Shown here in pieces: positions 32,496-40,146 of a stretch of 64,000 nt of DNA. Numbering within the stretch: the first letter of the stretch is position 1; the number at the start of each line of letters is the position of its first letter. The notes below the pieces were generated by a model. It was not told the DNA's origin and did not search any database. It worked only from the letters and a program-made list of their open reading frames with translations. Source of the stretch: Aristaeella hokkaidonensis (GTDB lineage: Bacteria; Bacillota; Clostridia; Christensenellales; Aristaeellaceae). A program made the position numbers and the translations under genes. The stretch covers positions 2,418,001 to 2,482,000 of the forward strand of contig NZ_CP068393.1 of NCBI RefSeq assembly GCF_018128945.1. Direction: 5' to 3'.

Positions 32496-34402
32496 CTCTC
32501 CCTGTCCTCCTTCGGGTTCCGCCAACTCTTATCGGTTTCTGATCCCATAATCGTCCCGTCCAGAGCTACCCGGAAATTCATATTATCCAGCCTGCCGAAG
32601 GTCTCCTGTTCCAGCTCCTCATCCGGCCGGGTCAGGAACACGCGGTAATAGATCAGGCCGCCGGGCCGTATCAGCCCCGGATGATCCGGGATTGTCTGTT
32701 CCTGTACCAGGTTTGTCACCGCCGTCCAGCCATCCAGTGCGTTCCCGGGCATCTCCCAGGCCTTGCACACTTCCATCCGGACCAGCTTCTCCGCTTCTTC
32801 AGCGCTGATCTCATGTCCGTCCTGCCTGCGCTGCTTCGTATTCTCTTCTGAATGAATATTGTATTTCCGAAGCATCCGGTTCGCCAGCATGGTGTTTTCT
32901 ACGCTCCGGTTTTCCTCTTCGCCCAGCAGCGTACGCATCATATCCTTCACATTCAATGTGGAAGCATAGCCTTTGGCGCCGAAAACCTCCGCCACAAAAG
33001 CGTCTGTCTCCTGCTCCGTCGGGTTGGTCTTCCACCAATAGGCATGATCCGCCTGCAGCCCGCAGGTCCGGATTTTACTGACCAGCTCCTGTTTCTTTTC
33101 CGGGCTCCAGTTGATATACCAGCCGCTGTGCTGTTCCGTATCCGCGGCGAATTCCAGCAGCTGCCATTCCAGCGTCCGGTCCTTCTCCAGGTAGCTTACG
33201 GAGCCTTCCACCTTACCGGTGGCCATGTTGACCAGGACGCCGTACTGCAGCTCCACGGCAACGTCATAATGGGTATGGAAGTCAATCCGGTACAGCAGGC
33301 CGTCTTCCGCTCCGGTTCCCATGTAGATGAAGTCATAGAACCATTCCTTCAGGTTCGCGTCGGTCACACCGTACTTCGTCTTCACTTCCGCTTCGGCCAG
33401 GTCCAGGGCCTGTCTCATGGTAATTTTCTGCACCGGTTCCACCCAGTTCAGGTATTCCAGGCGGAATGCTTCCTTGTCCAGGTCCTCAACGCGGGTATGA
33501 CCGTATTCGTCCACCAGCATGGAAGCGCGGTATCCGCCTTCTGTCTTTTCAATGGTATATCCCGCCTTTGCCGGGGTCATATCCTTCCGCAGGTCGGTGG
33601 CCTTCTCCATGGACTCATCGCTGACTTCCCCGGAGACAGTCCACATGCGGTAGGTTTCATCCCATTCCACCTGGGGCACCATGGCCTCCACAGCCTCCGC
33701 ATCCCACTGCCAGCGCCAGTAGTCCGTCATCTGGTCCTTCAGGGCCTTCACGGCATATTCCTCATTGATCACAGGCTTCTCCGGCAGGGTATCCGGCACG
33801 GTTTCAATCCCGATCTCATCCCGCAGGTAATAACCCAGCGCGTCGGTATAGGCCTGCATGCCTTCCCGGCTTTCATCCCAGTCCGGATGCTCCGCCAGAT
33901 ACCGTTCATAGAACACCAGCAGCGTATCGGGCGCCAGGCCCAGGCTGTCCTCCTCCACAGGAGCGTTATAGTAAAGGTTCTCCCGGATCACTTCACCGTA
34001 AGTATTGTTGATAATCCGGTCCGCGGCGGCTTCCCTTTCCTCCTTTGCCAGGGTTTCATTGTTGGCTGCGGTATACAGTTCCTCATCTATCTCAAAATTG
34101 CATTCCTTCATGGTGCCGATAAACTGAAGCTTGTCCTCCAGCTGCCAGCGTTCCAGCACGCCTTCCCGTTCCATCTCGGCAACTTTCGCGTAATATTCAT
34201 GCACCAGTACACCCACCGCGACACCCACAACGGAAATCAGCAGCAGCGCCACGGCGATCACAACGCCAAAGGACACTTTCGTCCGCTTTTTCATCTCTTC
34301 TCCTTTCACGATTTGCCGAACCATCCGGTTCTTCCAGTAATCGGAAGGCTGACAGCCCGTGACCGAAGCATCCAGGGCGCGGTATAATTCATTTTCCTTC
34401 AT
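32483..34402 (-). CDS. large membrane anti-sigma factor of ECF cassette 3
   Basis: 639 residues: cytoplasmic N-terminus of about 42, one transmembrane helix at 43-68 (VSFGVVIAVALLLISVVGVA), then a 570-residue extracytoplasmic domain, unusually big for this role. Helical segments near 330-420 (MRQALDLAEAEVKTKYGVTD, then YGVLVNMATGKVEGSVSYL) look like PepSY-type domains, which are protease inhibitors or wall sensors elsewhere. The anti-sigma assignment rests on topology and on its place five bases after the sigma gene. Confidence 0.75.
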   Translation of the reverse strand: MKENELYRALDASVTGCQPSDYWKNRMVRQIVKGEEMKKRTKVSFGVVIAVALLLISVVGVAVGVLVHEYYAKVAEMEREGVLERWQLEDKLQFIGTMKECNFEIDEELYTAANNETLAKEEREAAADRIINNTYGEVIRENLYYNAPVEEDSLGLAPDTLLVFYERYLAEHPDWDESREGMQAYTDALGYYLRDEIGIETVPDTLPEKPVINEEYAVKALKDQMTDYWRWQWDAEAVEAMVPQVEWDETYRMWTVSGEVSDESMEKATDLRKDMTPAKAGYTIEKTEGGYRASMLVDEYGHTRVEDLDKEAFRLEYLNWVEPVQKITMRQALDLAEAEVKTKYGVTDANLKEWFYDFIYMGTGAEDGLLYRIDFHTHYDVAVELQYGVLVNMATGKVEGSVSYLEKDRTLEWQLLEFAADTEQHSGWYINWSPEKKQELVSKIRTCGLQADHAYWWKTNPTEQETDAFVAEVFGAKGYASTLNVKDMMRTLLGEEENRSVENTMLANRMLRKYNIHSEENTKQRRQDGHEISAEEAEKLVRMEVCKAWEMPGNALDGWTAVTNLVQEQTIPDHPGLIRPGGLIYYRVFLTRPDEELEQETFGRLDNMNFRVALDGTIMGSETDKSWRNPKEDRERWQK

Positions 34403-34407
34403 TTCTC

Positions 34408-34905
34408 TCAGCCTCCTTCCAGTTCAAGTTTCAGCAGTTTCCTGGCCTTTTCCAGGCTCCGGCTGACCGAGGCCTGGCTGATGCCCAGGGTTTCCGCAAT
34501 CTCATTCGTTCTCATCCGGTTCCAGTAATACAGAATCACGATCTGCCGTTCCCGGAAGGGGAGTTCCTTCACCATGGCGAGGATTTCCCGGTCCGCAGGA
34601 TCCGGTTCCGCAATCTGGATTTCATCCAGATCCGCCTTGTGGTCTATATGCTTCCACCACCGGCTGCGGTGATAGTCGTGGCACAGGTTTATGGCCACGC
34701 GGATCAGCCAGGCTTTTTCACTCTCCCGACGGAATCCTCCGCTTTGCCATGCCTTGAGGAAAGTTTCCTGTACTATATCCTGCGCCATCGCCGTATCACC
34801 CAGCGTCAGGCGGCATAAACCCAGCAATATACCTGAATAGGCATCCACCAGGCGGTTCAGTTCCTCTTCGCTCATGGAGCCCGGTACCTGGGTCTCCTTT
34901 CGCAT
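34408..34905 (-). CDS. ECF RNA polymerase sigma factor, cassette 3
   Basis: 165 residues from the ATG at 34905 (GGAGG eight bases upstream; 29 upstream codons rejected). Region 2: LLGLCRLTLGDTAMAQDIVQ, ETFLKAW; region 4: helix-turn-helix MRTNEIAETLGISQASVSRS. A CGTCTGAT element stands 90 bases before the start. First gene of the three-gene operon. Confidence 0.93.
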   Translation of the reverse strand: MRKETQVPGSMSEEELNRLVDAYSGILLGLCRLTLGDTAMAQDIVQETFLKAWQSGGFRRESEKAWLIRVAINLCHDYHRSRWWKHIDHKADLDEIQIAEPDPADREILAMVKELPFRERQIVILYYWNRMRTNEIAETLGISQASVSRSLEKARKLLKLELEGG

Positions 34906-34994
34906 ATGCCCCGCCTCCTCACTTTCCGGATTATCCGTCTTCCCCGGGGCCGCCGGATATCCGTTTTTCCGGGCCTTTCCTCGCCCGTTCACTT

Positions 34995-35002
34995 ATCAGA
35001 CG
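34995..35002 (-). promoter_or_regulatory. candidate ECF -10 element (CGTCTGAT)
   Basis: On the minus strand CGTCTGATAAGTG follows a T-rich spacer and a GCATGAAT block 26 bases upstream. The same two blocks at the same distance occur before the small gene at 52591. Confidence 0.6.
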
Positions 35003-35045
35003 GAAAAAGATAGTTTTTTTATTCATGCAGAATAAAAAAACTGTA

Positions 35046-35071
35046 TAATTCATAATTCATAATTCATAATG
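35046..35071. repeat. heptamer array (ATTCATA)
   Basis: Three units upstream of ECF cassette 3. Between it and the next array (35072-35180) I see only AT-rich sequence. Confidence 0.75.
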
Positions 35072-35180
35072 ATTGGAATGTTATACCAAAGCACAACACC
35101 GATCATCCGGCATATTTTTGATATTGAAAACATGACATCTGTTATGAACAGACAATAACAGTCCGGGTATAAACACTATA

Positions 35181-35207
35181 TAATTGTGAATTATGAATTA
35201 TGAATTC
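35181..35207. repeat. heptamer array (TATGAAT) at the end of the MFS gene
   Basis: The array supplies the last codons (AAT TCA) and the TAA of the MFS coding sequence when read on the minus strand. Confidence 0.8.
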
Positions 35208-36349
35208 CATACAGCAGAACGCTTCATCGTTCTGCTGTACAACACCGCCGATACCGCGCAGAGCACGGCGCACAGAACCATCGTCCAGGGTATACTTACG
35301 TCCGCCATTCCGTTCAGGCCCAGCTCCATCGGCACCGCCAGGCTGCCGCCCACGATGGCGTTCAGGCTCATGGCCGTTGCCCGGTCCGGTGTTTTGATCA
35401 TTTCATTTTGCATAGAACCGGTCAGCGGGCTGATCAGCGCGCCCGCCGCGGAAATCACCGTAATCAGCATCACGGACAAAAGTCCGGAGGTCGTCACCGC
35501 CAGTGCCCCCGCGCAAAGGGCTGTCGTCAGCAGAAGTCCCAGGCCCATGCGTTTCTGGCCCAGGCGCTTTGTGATCCTGTGGCTGAGCGGCCCGCACAGG
35601 CCCGCCAGCGTCATCACAAGAAACGCCGCGCCAATCATCCGGTCACTCATGCCGCAGCGCACATACAGCTTCTGATTAAAGAAAACCATCATACACTGCA
35701 TTGTCTCCCCGGCAAGCGTGCAGCACAGCACCAGCTGGATCATGCCCGGCACCCGGAAATGTTCTTTTACCAAGGCCAGCATGCTCCTTTTCTGCTGACA
35801 CTCTTCCTCCGGCTTCACCTCCGCCAGGAAGAAAGTCAGCACCGCCGCCAGGCCGTAAGCAATCATGGTCCACAGCGCGGCAGCACGGTACTGCCCGCTG
35901 AGGAACACCGTATAAACCAGGCCTGAAAGCAGCACGCCGGCCTCTCCCACCGCCTGGCACCATCCTTCGTATTTCTGGTTTTTCTCCGGAGGCGCGGAAA
36001 GATACAGCATGGAGGAATCCACGCCGCTCAATCCGCTGAGCACCACCGCCAGCAGCACACGCTCCGCCAGGAAGCCCGCGAATCCTTCCGCCTGCCAGAA
36101 GATAACCTTGGTCACCAGGAACAGGACATTGCAGGCAATCATCGTCCTCCGGTAGCCGATCCGGTCCGCCAGCCAGCCCCAGGGTACCTCCAGCGCCATG
36201 CTCAGCGCCAAGTTGACCGCCTCGATCGTCCCGATCTGCAGCATACTCAGCCCCGCCGCCTCCCGGTAAAGTGTGGCAACAGAAGCATAAAACACCATAC
36301 CCTGCAGGAACGTAATCACGCAAAGCAGGGGAATATTCTTTTTTTGCAT
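35198..36349 (-). CDS. MFS transporter
   Basis: 383 residues with about 11-12 hydrophobic segments and the MFS loop 2-3 motif as GWLADRIGYRRTM near 58-70. The closest recognisable class is drug or small-molecule efflux MFS proteins. It is preceded by a consensus promoter, a five-codon leader ORF and nested hairpins, which suggests inducible expression, as for antibiotic-responsive exporters. The C-terminal hairpin at 35212-35240 overlaps the final codons, and the end (WNS) comes from a heptamer array, so the native C-terminus may be lost. Confidence 0.9.
   Translation of the reverse strand: MQKKNIPLLCVITFLQGMVFYASVATLYREAAGLSMLQIGTIEAVNLALSMALEVPWGWLADRIGYRRTMIACNVLFLVTKVIFWQAEGFAGFLAERVLLAVVLSGLSGVDSSMLYLSAPPEKNQKYEGWCQAVGEAGVLLSGLVYTVFLSGQYRAAALWTMIAYGLAAVLTFFLAEVKPEEECQQKRSMLALVKEHFRVPGMIQLVLCCTLAGETMQCMMVFFNQKLYVRCGMSDRMIGAAFLVMTLAGLCGPLSHRITKRLGQKRMGLGLLLTTALCAGALAVTTSGLLSVMLITVISAAGALISPLTGSMQNEMIKTPDRATAMSLNAIVGGSLAVPMELGLNGMADVSIPWTMVLCAVLCAVSAVLYSRTMKRSAVWNS
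35212..35240 (-). terminator. terminator-like hairpin inside the 3' end of the MFS gene
   Basis: ACAGCAGAACG with its exact complement CGTTCTGCTGT; no T-run follows, only the heptamer array. Confidence 0.5.
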
Positions 36350-36367
36350 AACAAAAACACACCTTAT

Positions 36368-36431
36368 CTGATATTCTGAAGCGCAACAAAAAACAGACCT
36401 CTCCCGGGTCTATATCACTTCAGCGTATCAG
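36368..36431 (-). promoter_or_regulatory. leader RNA with nested hairpins upstream of the MFS gene
   Basis: Outer stem: CTGATA plus CTGAAG (RNA strand) pairs with CTTCAG plus TATCAG. Inside it is AGACC/GGTCT followed by TTTTTT, a small terminator. The outer 3' arm ends four bases before AAGGTG, the MFS ribosome site. The leader ORF's stop codon is in the outer 5' arm. Confidence 0.55.
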
Positions 36432-36445
36432 GTGGGCGTGTTCAT
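36428..36445 (-). CDS. putative five-residue leader peptide (MNTPT)
   Basis: AAGGAG precedes ATG AAC ACG CCC ACC TGA by 11 bases. The ORF starts about 30 bases after the predicted transcription start and ends in the outer stem of the leader. Position and size fit ribosome-mediated attenuation leaders of antibiotic-resistance genes; the assignment is inference. Confidence 0.45.
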   Translation of the reverse strand: MNTPT

Positions 36446-36479
36446 CAATCAGGATTCTCCTTCGTATCAGTCTGGAAGC

Positions 36480-36508
36480 AGTATAACCGCTGTCCGGACA
36501 GATGTCAA
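36480..36508 (-). promoter_or_regulatory. consensus sigma-70 promoter of the MFS gene
   Basis: On the minus strand TTGACA, 17 bases, TATACT. A GTCCGGAC palindrome lies in the spacer and could be an operator. In the gene-free stretch 36350-36666 the plus-strand side holds only a TATACT near 36610 before the DUF4177 gene. Confidence 0.85.
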
Positions 36509-36666
36509 TGCGGCGGGCACCGGTAAAAAGGAAAATATTTACAGGACATGCAAATTACCCAAGCTTATCTTTCCCCTTTCGTCCTGTTCTTCTTCCGCCA
36601 TTTCAGGTATACTTTCATTGTAACAGGGGCAGACCCTGGCACGAGTGGAAAAGGAGGAACTGGATC

Positions 36667-36819
36667 ATGTATGAGTATTATGTGGAGGCCTGCAACGTCA
36701 GGGAGGCCGAGGGCCTGATGAATCAGCTGGCTGCGGAAGGCTGGCGTGTCATCACCGTCACTCCCGATATCGCCAGGGGGCACGGTGTGGTCATCACTTT
36801 TGAACGCCAGAAGGGCTAA
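36667..36819 (+). CDS. DUF4177 small protein
   Basis: 50 residues, typical of this one-domain family: MYEYYVEACNVREAEGLMNQ, then LAAEGWRVITVTP. AAAGGAGG precedes the ATG; the frame is open much further upstream but without a site. Function unknown. It is followed by a bidirectional terminator. Confidence 0.88.
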   Translation: MYEYYVEACNVREAEGLMNQLAAEGWRVITVTPDIARGHGVVITFERQKG

Positions 36820-36828
36820 AAAAGAAAA

Positions 36829-36844
36829 ACCGGAAATCTCCGGT
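36829..36844 (+). terminator. small hairpin after DUF4177 gene
   Basis: ACCGGA/TCCGGT with a four-base loop; no T-run, so possibly an accessory to the stronger hairpin just downstream. Confidence 0.35.
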
Positions 36845-36856
36845 CAATCAGAAAAA

Positions 36857-36888
36857 GGCTGCCGCGTTTTCCGCGGCAGTCTTTTTTG
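36857..36888. terminator. bidirectional intrinsic terminator
   Basis: GGCTGCCGCG and CGCGGCAGTC around TTTTC, flanked by A-run and T-run (CTTTTTTG). It serves DUF4177 and the convergent deformylase-like gene. Confidence 0.92.
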
Positions 36889-36895
36889 TTCCTGG

Positions 36896-37306
36896 TCAGA
36901 TCAGGATTCCTTCGCAGTGATCCAGCTCATGCTGGACAATCTGGGCGGCATAACCGGACAGGGTTCCGGTCCGCTTGTTCATGTCCATATCCTGCCAGGT
37001 GACGGTAATGCTTCTGTACCGTTTGGTCTTCCGGACGCCGTCCAGGGACAGGCATCCTTCTTCCGTCTCGTACTCCCCGTCCTTGTTGATGATCTTCGGA
37101 TTCAGCATCACCATGATCAGCGGGCCGTTGCAGAAAGCAATGATCCGCTTCCGCTTTCCGATCATGTTCGCCGCCAGCCCGACGCACCGATCCGCGTTGG
37201 CCTGCAGCGTGTCCACCAGATCTTCCGCGATCGGCAGATCCGCAGCTGTCGCGTTCAAAGACTTGCGCTGCAGAAAAATCGGATCGTGAATGATCTCCCT
37301 TACCAT
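36896..37306 (-). CDS. def: peptide deformylase-like protein
   Basis: 136 residues from the ATG at 37306 (GGAGGG upstream). Metal ligands are intact: C85 in EEGCLSLDG and H126/H130 in QHELDH. Motif 1 reads VGLAANMIG instead of GxGLAAxQ, so the conserved Gln is replaced. This variant defines a known short deformylase-like subgroup in Bacillota; it probably removes N-formyl groups, but activity with the altered motif is less certain. It is isolated from any fmt gene, and a second, canonical enzyme may exist elsewhere. Confidence 0.85.
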   Translation of the reverse strand: MVREIIHDPIFLQRKSLNATAADLPIAEDLVDTLQANADRCVGLAANMIGKRKRIIAFCNGPLIMVMLNPKIINKDGEYETEEGCLSLDGVRKTKRYRSITVTWQDMDMNKRTGTLSGYAAQIVQHELDHCEGILI

Positions 37307-37412
37307 TGTTTCTCCCTCCATGCAATCCTTTGCAGTGTATCACATAGTATAGGAAAAAAAACGTTTCGTTTCAAGCGACTTCGTCACAAAAAGAGACTTT
37401 GTCACAAAAAAA

Positions 37413-37432
37413 GCGGGAACCGAAGTTCCCGC
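37413..37432 (-). terminator. intrinsic terminator
   Basis: GCGGGAAC/GTTCCCGC with a four-base loop and a TTTTTTT run on the minus strand; ends the hydrolase gene. Confidence 0.88.
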
Positions 37433-37443
37433 GCGATTCCGGT

Positions 37444-38013
37444 TTACCGTTCTTCGCCTGCCGCGAAGTAGCGGACCAGCCGCATGATCTTTCCCAGCTC
37501 CCGGATGTCCCTTCCCACATGGCCGGTTTCCAGGGAGTGATTGGCATCCGGCGTTTCATACAGTGGAATCCCCAGCCGGTGGCAGTTTGCCCGGATGACG
37601 TCCGACTCCGCCCAGGTGTCCGCGGTCCCATAGAAGGCGATCGCCTTTATACCGGTATAGGCGAAGGTATCCTCCACCGGGGTGAAAAGAATCTGGCGGC
37701 AGTCAATGCCGTGGGCTTTGGCATAGGCAGGCCCGATCACCGTACCGACGCTCTTGCCGACGAAGAGGATATCTTCATACTTGTTCCACCGGATTTTCTT
37801 CAGCATGGCTTCCGCCTGCTCCGCAGCCATCCTGACGCACTGCTCCTTTTTCTCCGCGTTACCCTTCACCCCGGCCGGAAAACCGGAATAGGGCACACAG
37901 ACCACTTCCCAGCCCATCTTCTGCAGGAGACTGCGGCTGTAGTACAGCAGCGGTTTATCACAGGTATAGCCAATTCCCGGGAAAAAGCATGCCAGTTTTT
38001 TCTTCGCTTTCAT
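37444..38013 (-). CDS. alpha/beta-hydrolase-like protein
   Basis: 189 residues, short for the fold. The nucleophile elbow is FVGKSVGT (Ser near 88) after the strand YEDILFVGKS. A late Asp (YGTADTWAESD) and the His of DANHSLETG complete a Ser-Asp-His triad. The N-terminal FFPGIGYTCDKPLLYYSRSL resembles small dienelactone-hydrolase-like or YdeN/KANL2-type hydrolases. The substrate is unknown. Confidence 0.85.
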   Translation of the reverse strand: MKAKKKLACFFPGIGYTCDKPLLYYSRSLLQKMGWEVVCVPYSGFPAGVKGNAEKKEQCVRMAAEQAEAMLKKIRWNKYEDILFVGKSVGTVIGPAYAKAHGIDCRQILFTPVEDTFAYTGIKAIAFYGTADTWAESDVIRANCHRLGIPLYETPDANHSLETGHVGRDIRELGKIMRLVRYFAAGEER

Positions 38014-38243
38014 CTGTCCGGATCCTTCGTTTGTTTCTTTGTCCGCGCACCGTTGCGCTTCCGGTGATTATGTTCCCGCCCCGCGGGTTTTCATGATTCA
38101 GGTCTCAATCTATAATGTCCGTACTTTTTCTCTGACTTCAGTATATGAAATATGTGCGTACACTTCAAGGACTTTGTCACACAAACAGGAAAAAAACAAA
38201 AAACGCCTCTTCCGAAACGTTTTTTGTCCCTTTTCCTTCCCCT

Positions 38244-39155
38244 CTACCAGATCAGGGATGACAGATACGTAATCAGCGGAATGGAAGCAAGCGAGAACAC
38301 CGTGGAAAACACCACCGTCTCCACCGCGTAAGGATAATCTTTTCCATACAGCTGGGCATACACCGCCACATTGGAGCCCACCGGGCAGGCGGCACAGATC
38401 AGCAGGACAGTTCTCATTTCCTGCATACTTTCCGGCAGAAGCCACAGAAGCAGCAGCGCGATCAGCGGAATTGCCAGCAGCCGGACAACAGAAATCAGCC
38501 CGAGGGATTTGCGCTTCAGCATCCCGGGGATATCCGTCTGCGCCAGGTAAATGCCCACCGTGAACATGGCCAGGGGCGTGTTCAGCCCCGCCACCGTGCG
38601 CAGTCCGCCGCTGATGATCTCTGGAAGGGGCAGCCGGGACGCGAACAGCGCGACGCCAACCAGCAGCGCGATCACAAAAGGCGCCCGGATCAGCTTTTTC
38701 GGCTGCAGGCCCTGCAGCACCGGCTGGCCGTTCAGCCGGGAAACCCCGTAAGTCCACTGGCCGATATTCAGCAGCGCGATAAACGGGGCGGCATAAAACA
38801 CCGCACCCTCCCCCAGGGCGGCAATCACCAGGGGGATGCCGAAAAAGCCGGGATTCGCAAAGGAGGAAGCAAAGGCCCCGACCGGGTCCTTCCGGAATAC
38901 AAAATGGGAAACCAGCACAGACACGAGCAACAGCACAAAGGACGTTGCAGCGCTCCATAAGAGGCCGTATACATGCTCCGCCGTCCGCTCCACCAGAAAT
39001 CCGTTAATGATGACCGCGGGCAGGGAGACGTAGATCAGGATATTCCCGATCGTCCGGCTGCCTTCCCGGGTGATCCTGCCGCACCGGAAAAGCAGGAACC
39101 CGATGCCCGCCAGCAGGAACATCTGCAGGATCTGTCTGATCAGAATCAAAAACAT
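38244..39155 (-). CDS. AEC family permease (auxin efflux carrier type)
   Basis: 303 residues with about ten hydrophobic segments in two halves, starting FLILIRQILQMFLLAGIGFL. Family features are FANPGFFGIPLV around 95-106 and NTPLAMFTVGIYLAQTDI in the second half. Bacterial AEC proteins carry organic acids such as malate or other anions. It has its own promoter; no metabolic partner gene is adjacent. Confidence 0.92.
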   Translation of the reverse strand: MFLILIRQILQMFLLAGIGFLLFRCGRITREGSRTIGNILIYVSLPAVIINGFLVERTAEHVYGLLWSAATSFVLLLVSVLVSHFVFRKDPVGAFASSFANPGFFGIPLVIAALGEGAVFYAAPFIALLNIGQWTYGVSRLNGQPVLQGLQPKKLIRAPFVIALLVGVALFASRLPLPEIISGGLRTVAGLNTPLAMFTVGIYLAQTDIPGMLKRKSLGLISVVRLLAIPLIALLLLWLLPESMQEMRTVLLICAACPVGSNVAVYAQLYGKDYPYAVETVVFSTVFSLASIPLITYLSSLIW

Positions 39156-39206
39156 ATGTCTATCCTCCGGCTGTCCGGTTCGTTATCGGAACCCACCGCC
39201 GGAAGC

Positions 39207-39236
39207 ATTATAACCGTCCTGTCCCTTCAGCTGCAA
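39207..39236 (-). promoter_or_regulatory. sigma-70-type promoter of the AEC permease gene
   Basis: TTGCAG, 18 bases, TATAAT on the minus strand; about 50 bases before the start codon. Confidence 0.6.
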
Positions 39237-39437
39237 GCTTCTGTTCCCGGACTTCCTTTCCCCTTATCCTTCTTCTGCCGGCCGCAGGCCTGATTCCGTT
39301 TTTCTGTACTTTGAATGTTTTTTCCCTGAAAACCCCGTTTGAAAACCGGCTGCCGGATCGTCTATATATAGAAAACATTTACTGATTGTGCGATGATGAA
39401 GGAAAGAATCGCTGACGCTCTTTGAAAGGAGTTTACC

Positions 39438-39998
39438 ATGGAATCATATGAACTGAACGCCTGTGTTGACAGACTGAACACATTGAAGAAAGACGCCCAG
39501 AGAACCCAGAAAAAGGGGCTGCCCTTTATCATGGCCTCTGTGGTCATCTGGGGACTGATCTTTATCGCCCGGCTGGTCAGCAAGGACCTGCGGACCGCGA
39601 ACATGGCAACCTTCGTCTGCTGCTGCCTGCTGTTCCCGATGGCCTTCCTGTTTTCCAAGGCACTGAAAGCGGATGTTTTCCGGAAAACCGGCAATCCGAT
39701 CAACGGCCTCATTATCCTGAGCACCCTGAACCAGCTGCTGTACCTGCTGATTGCCATGTGGGCTTTCGACCGGAAGCCGGACGCCATGCTCATGATTTAT
39801 GCCATGATCTTCGGGGCGCACCTGCTGCCATACAGCTGGGCTTATGACAGCAAAGCCTACCTTGTGCTGTCCATCGTGGAAACCGTCGGTGCCCTGGTCA
39901 TCACCCACCTGTGCGGCAGCCTGGCAACAACCGCTTTCATTCTCTGCGGGGAGATCCTGCTGAGCGTACTGCTTTACCGGGAATGTAAAAACCTGTAA
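39438..39998 (+). CDS. multi-span membrane protein, unknown function
   Basis: 186 residues, AAAGGAG before the ATG. A cytoplasmic amphipathic start (YELNACVDRLNTLKKDAQRT) is followed by six hydrophobic segments, the first being PFIMASVVIWGLIFIARL. The arrangement is like DUF7010-type proteins, but I am not certain of the family. Flanked by a terminator downstream; probably monocistronic. Confidence 0.8.
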   Translation: MESYELNACVDRLNTLKKDAQRTQKKGLPFIMASVVIWGLIFIARLVSKDLRTANMATFVCCCLLFPMAFLFSKALKADVFRKTGNPINGLIILSTLNQLLYLLIAMWAFDRKPDAMLMIYAMIFGAHLLPYSWAYDSKAYLVLSIVETVGALVITHLCGSLATTAFILCGEILLSVLLYRECKNL

Positions 39999-40022
39999 GT
40001 TAAGGAAACACCGATAAAAAAC

Positions 40023-40051
40023 ACCGCCCTTTTCTGCCGGAAAAGGGCGGT
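40023..40051 (+). terminator. terminator hairpin
   Basis: ACCGCCCTTTTC/GAAAAGGGCGGT with a five-base loop, 24 bases after the membrane protein stop; the T-run is weak (TTGTTAT). Confidence 0.7.
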
Positions 40052-40146
40052 TGTTATGGGGGGTTGGGAGGCTTTCTCCCTACTGTTTGCGTTTTGGATT
40101 ATAGCAAGTCCCCGGATGAAATTCAGTGATTTTGTCACACACCAAT

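Noticed and set aside
36350..36480. Known riboswitch class in the MFS leader
   Set aside because: None of the consensus cores that I can recall (TPP, SAM, guanidine, fluoride, preQ1, yybP-ykoY, T-box) fits; the leader ORF explains the layout better.
39393..39425. Ten-codon ORF upstream of the membrane protein at 39438
   Set aside because: There is no ribosome site before it, and it merely overlaps the spacer to the true start.
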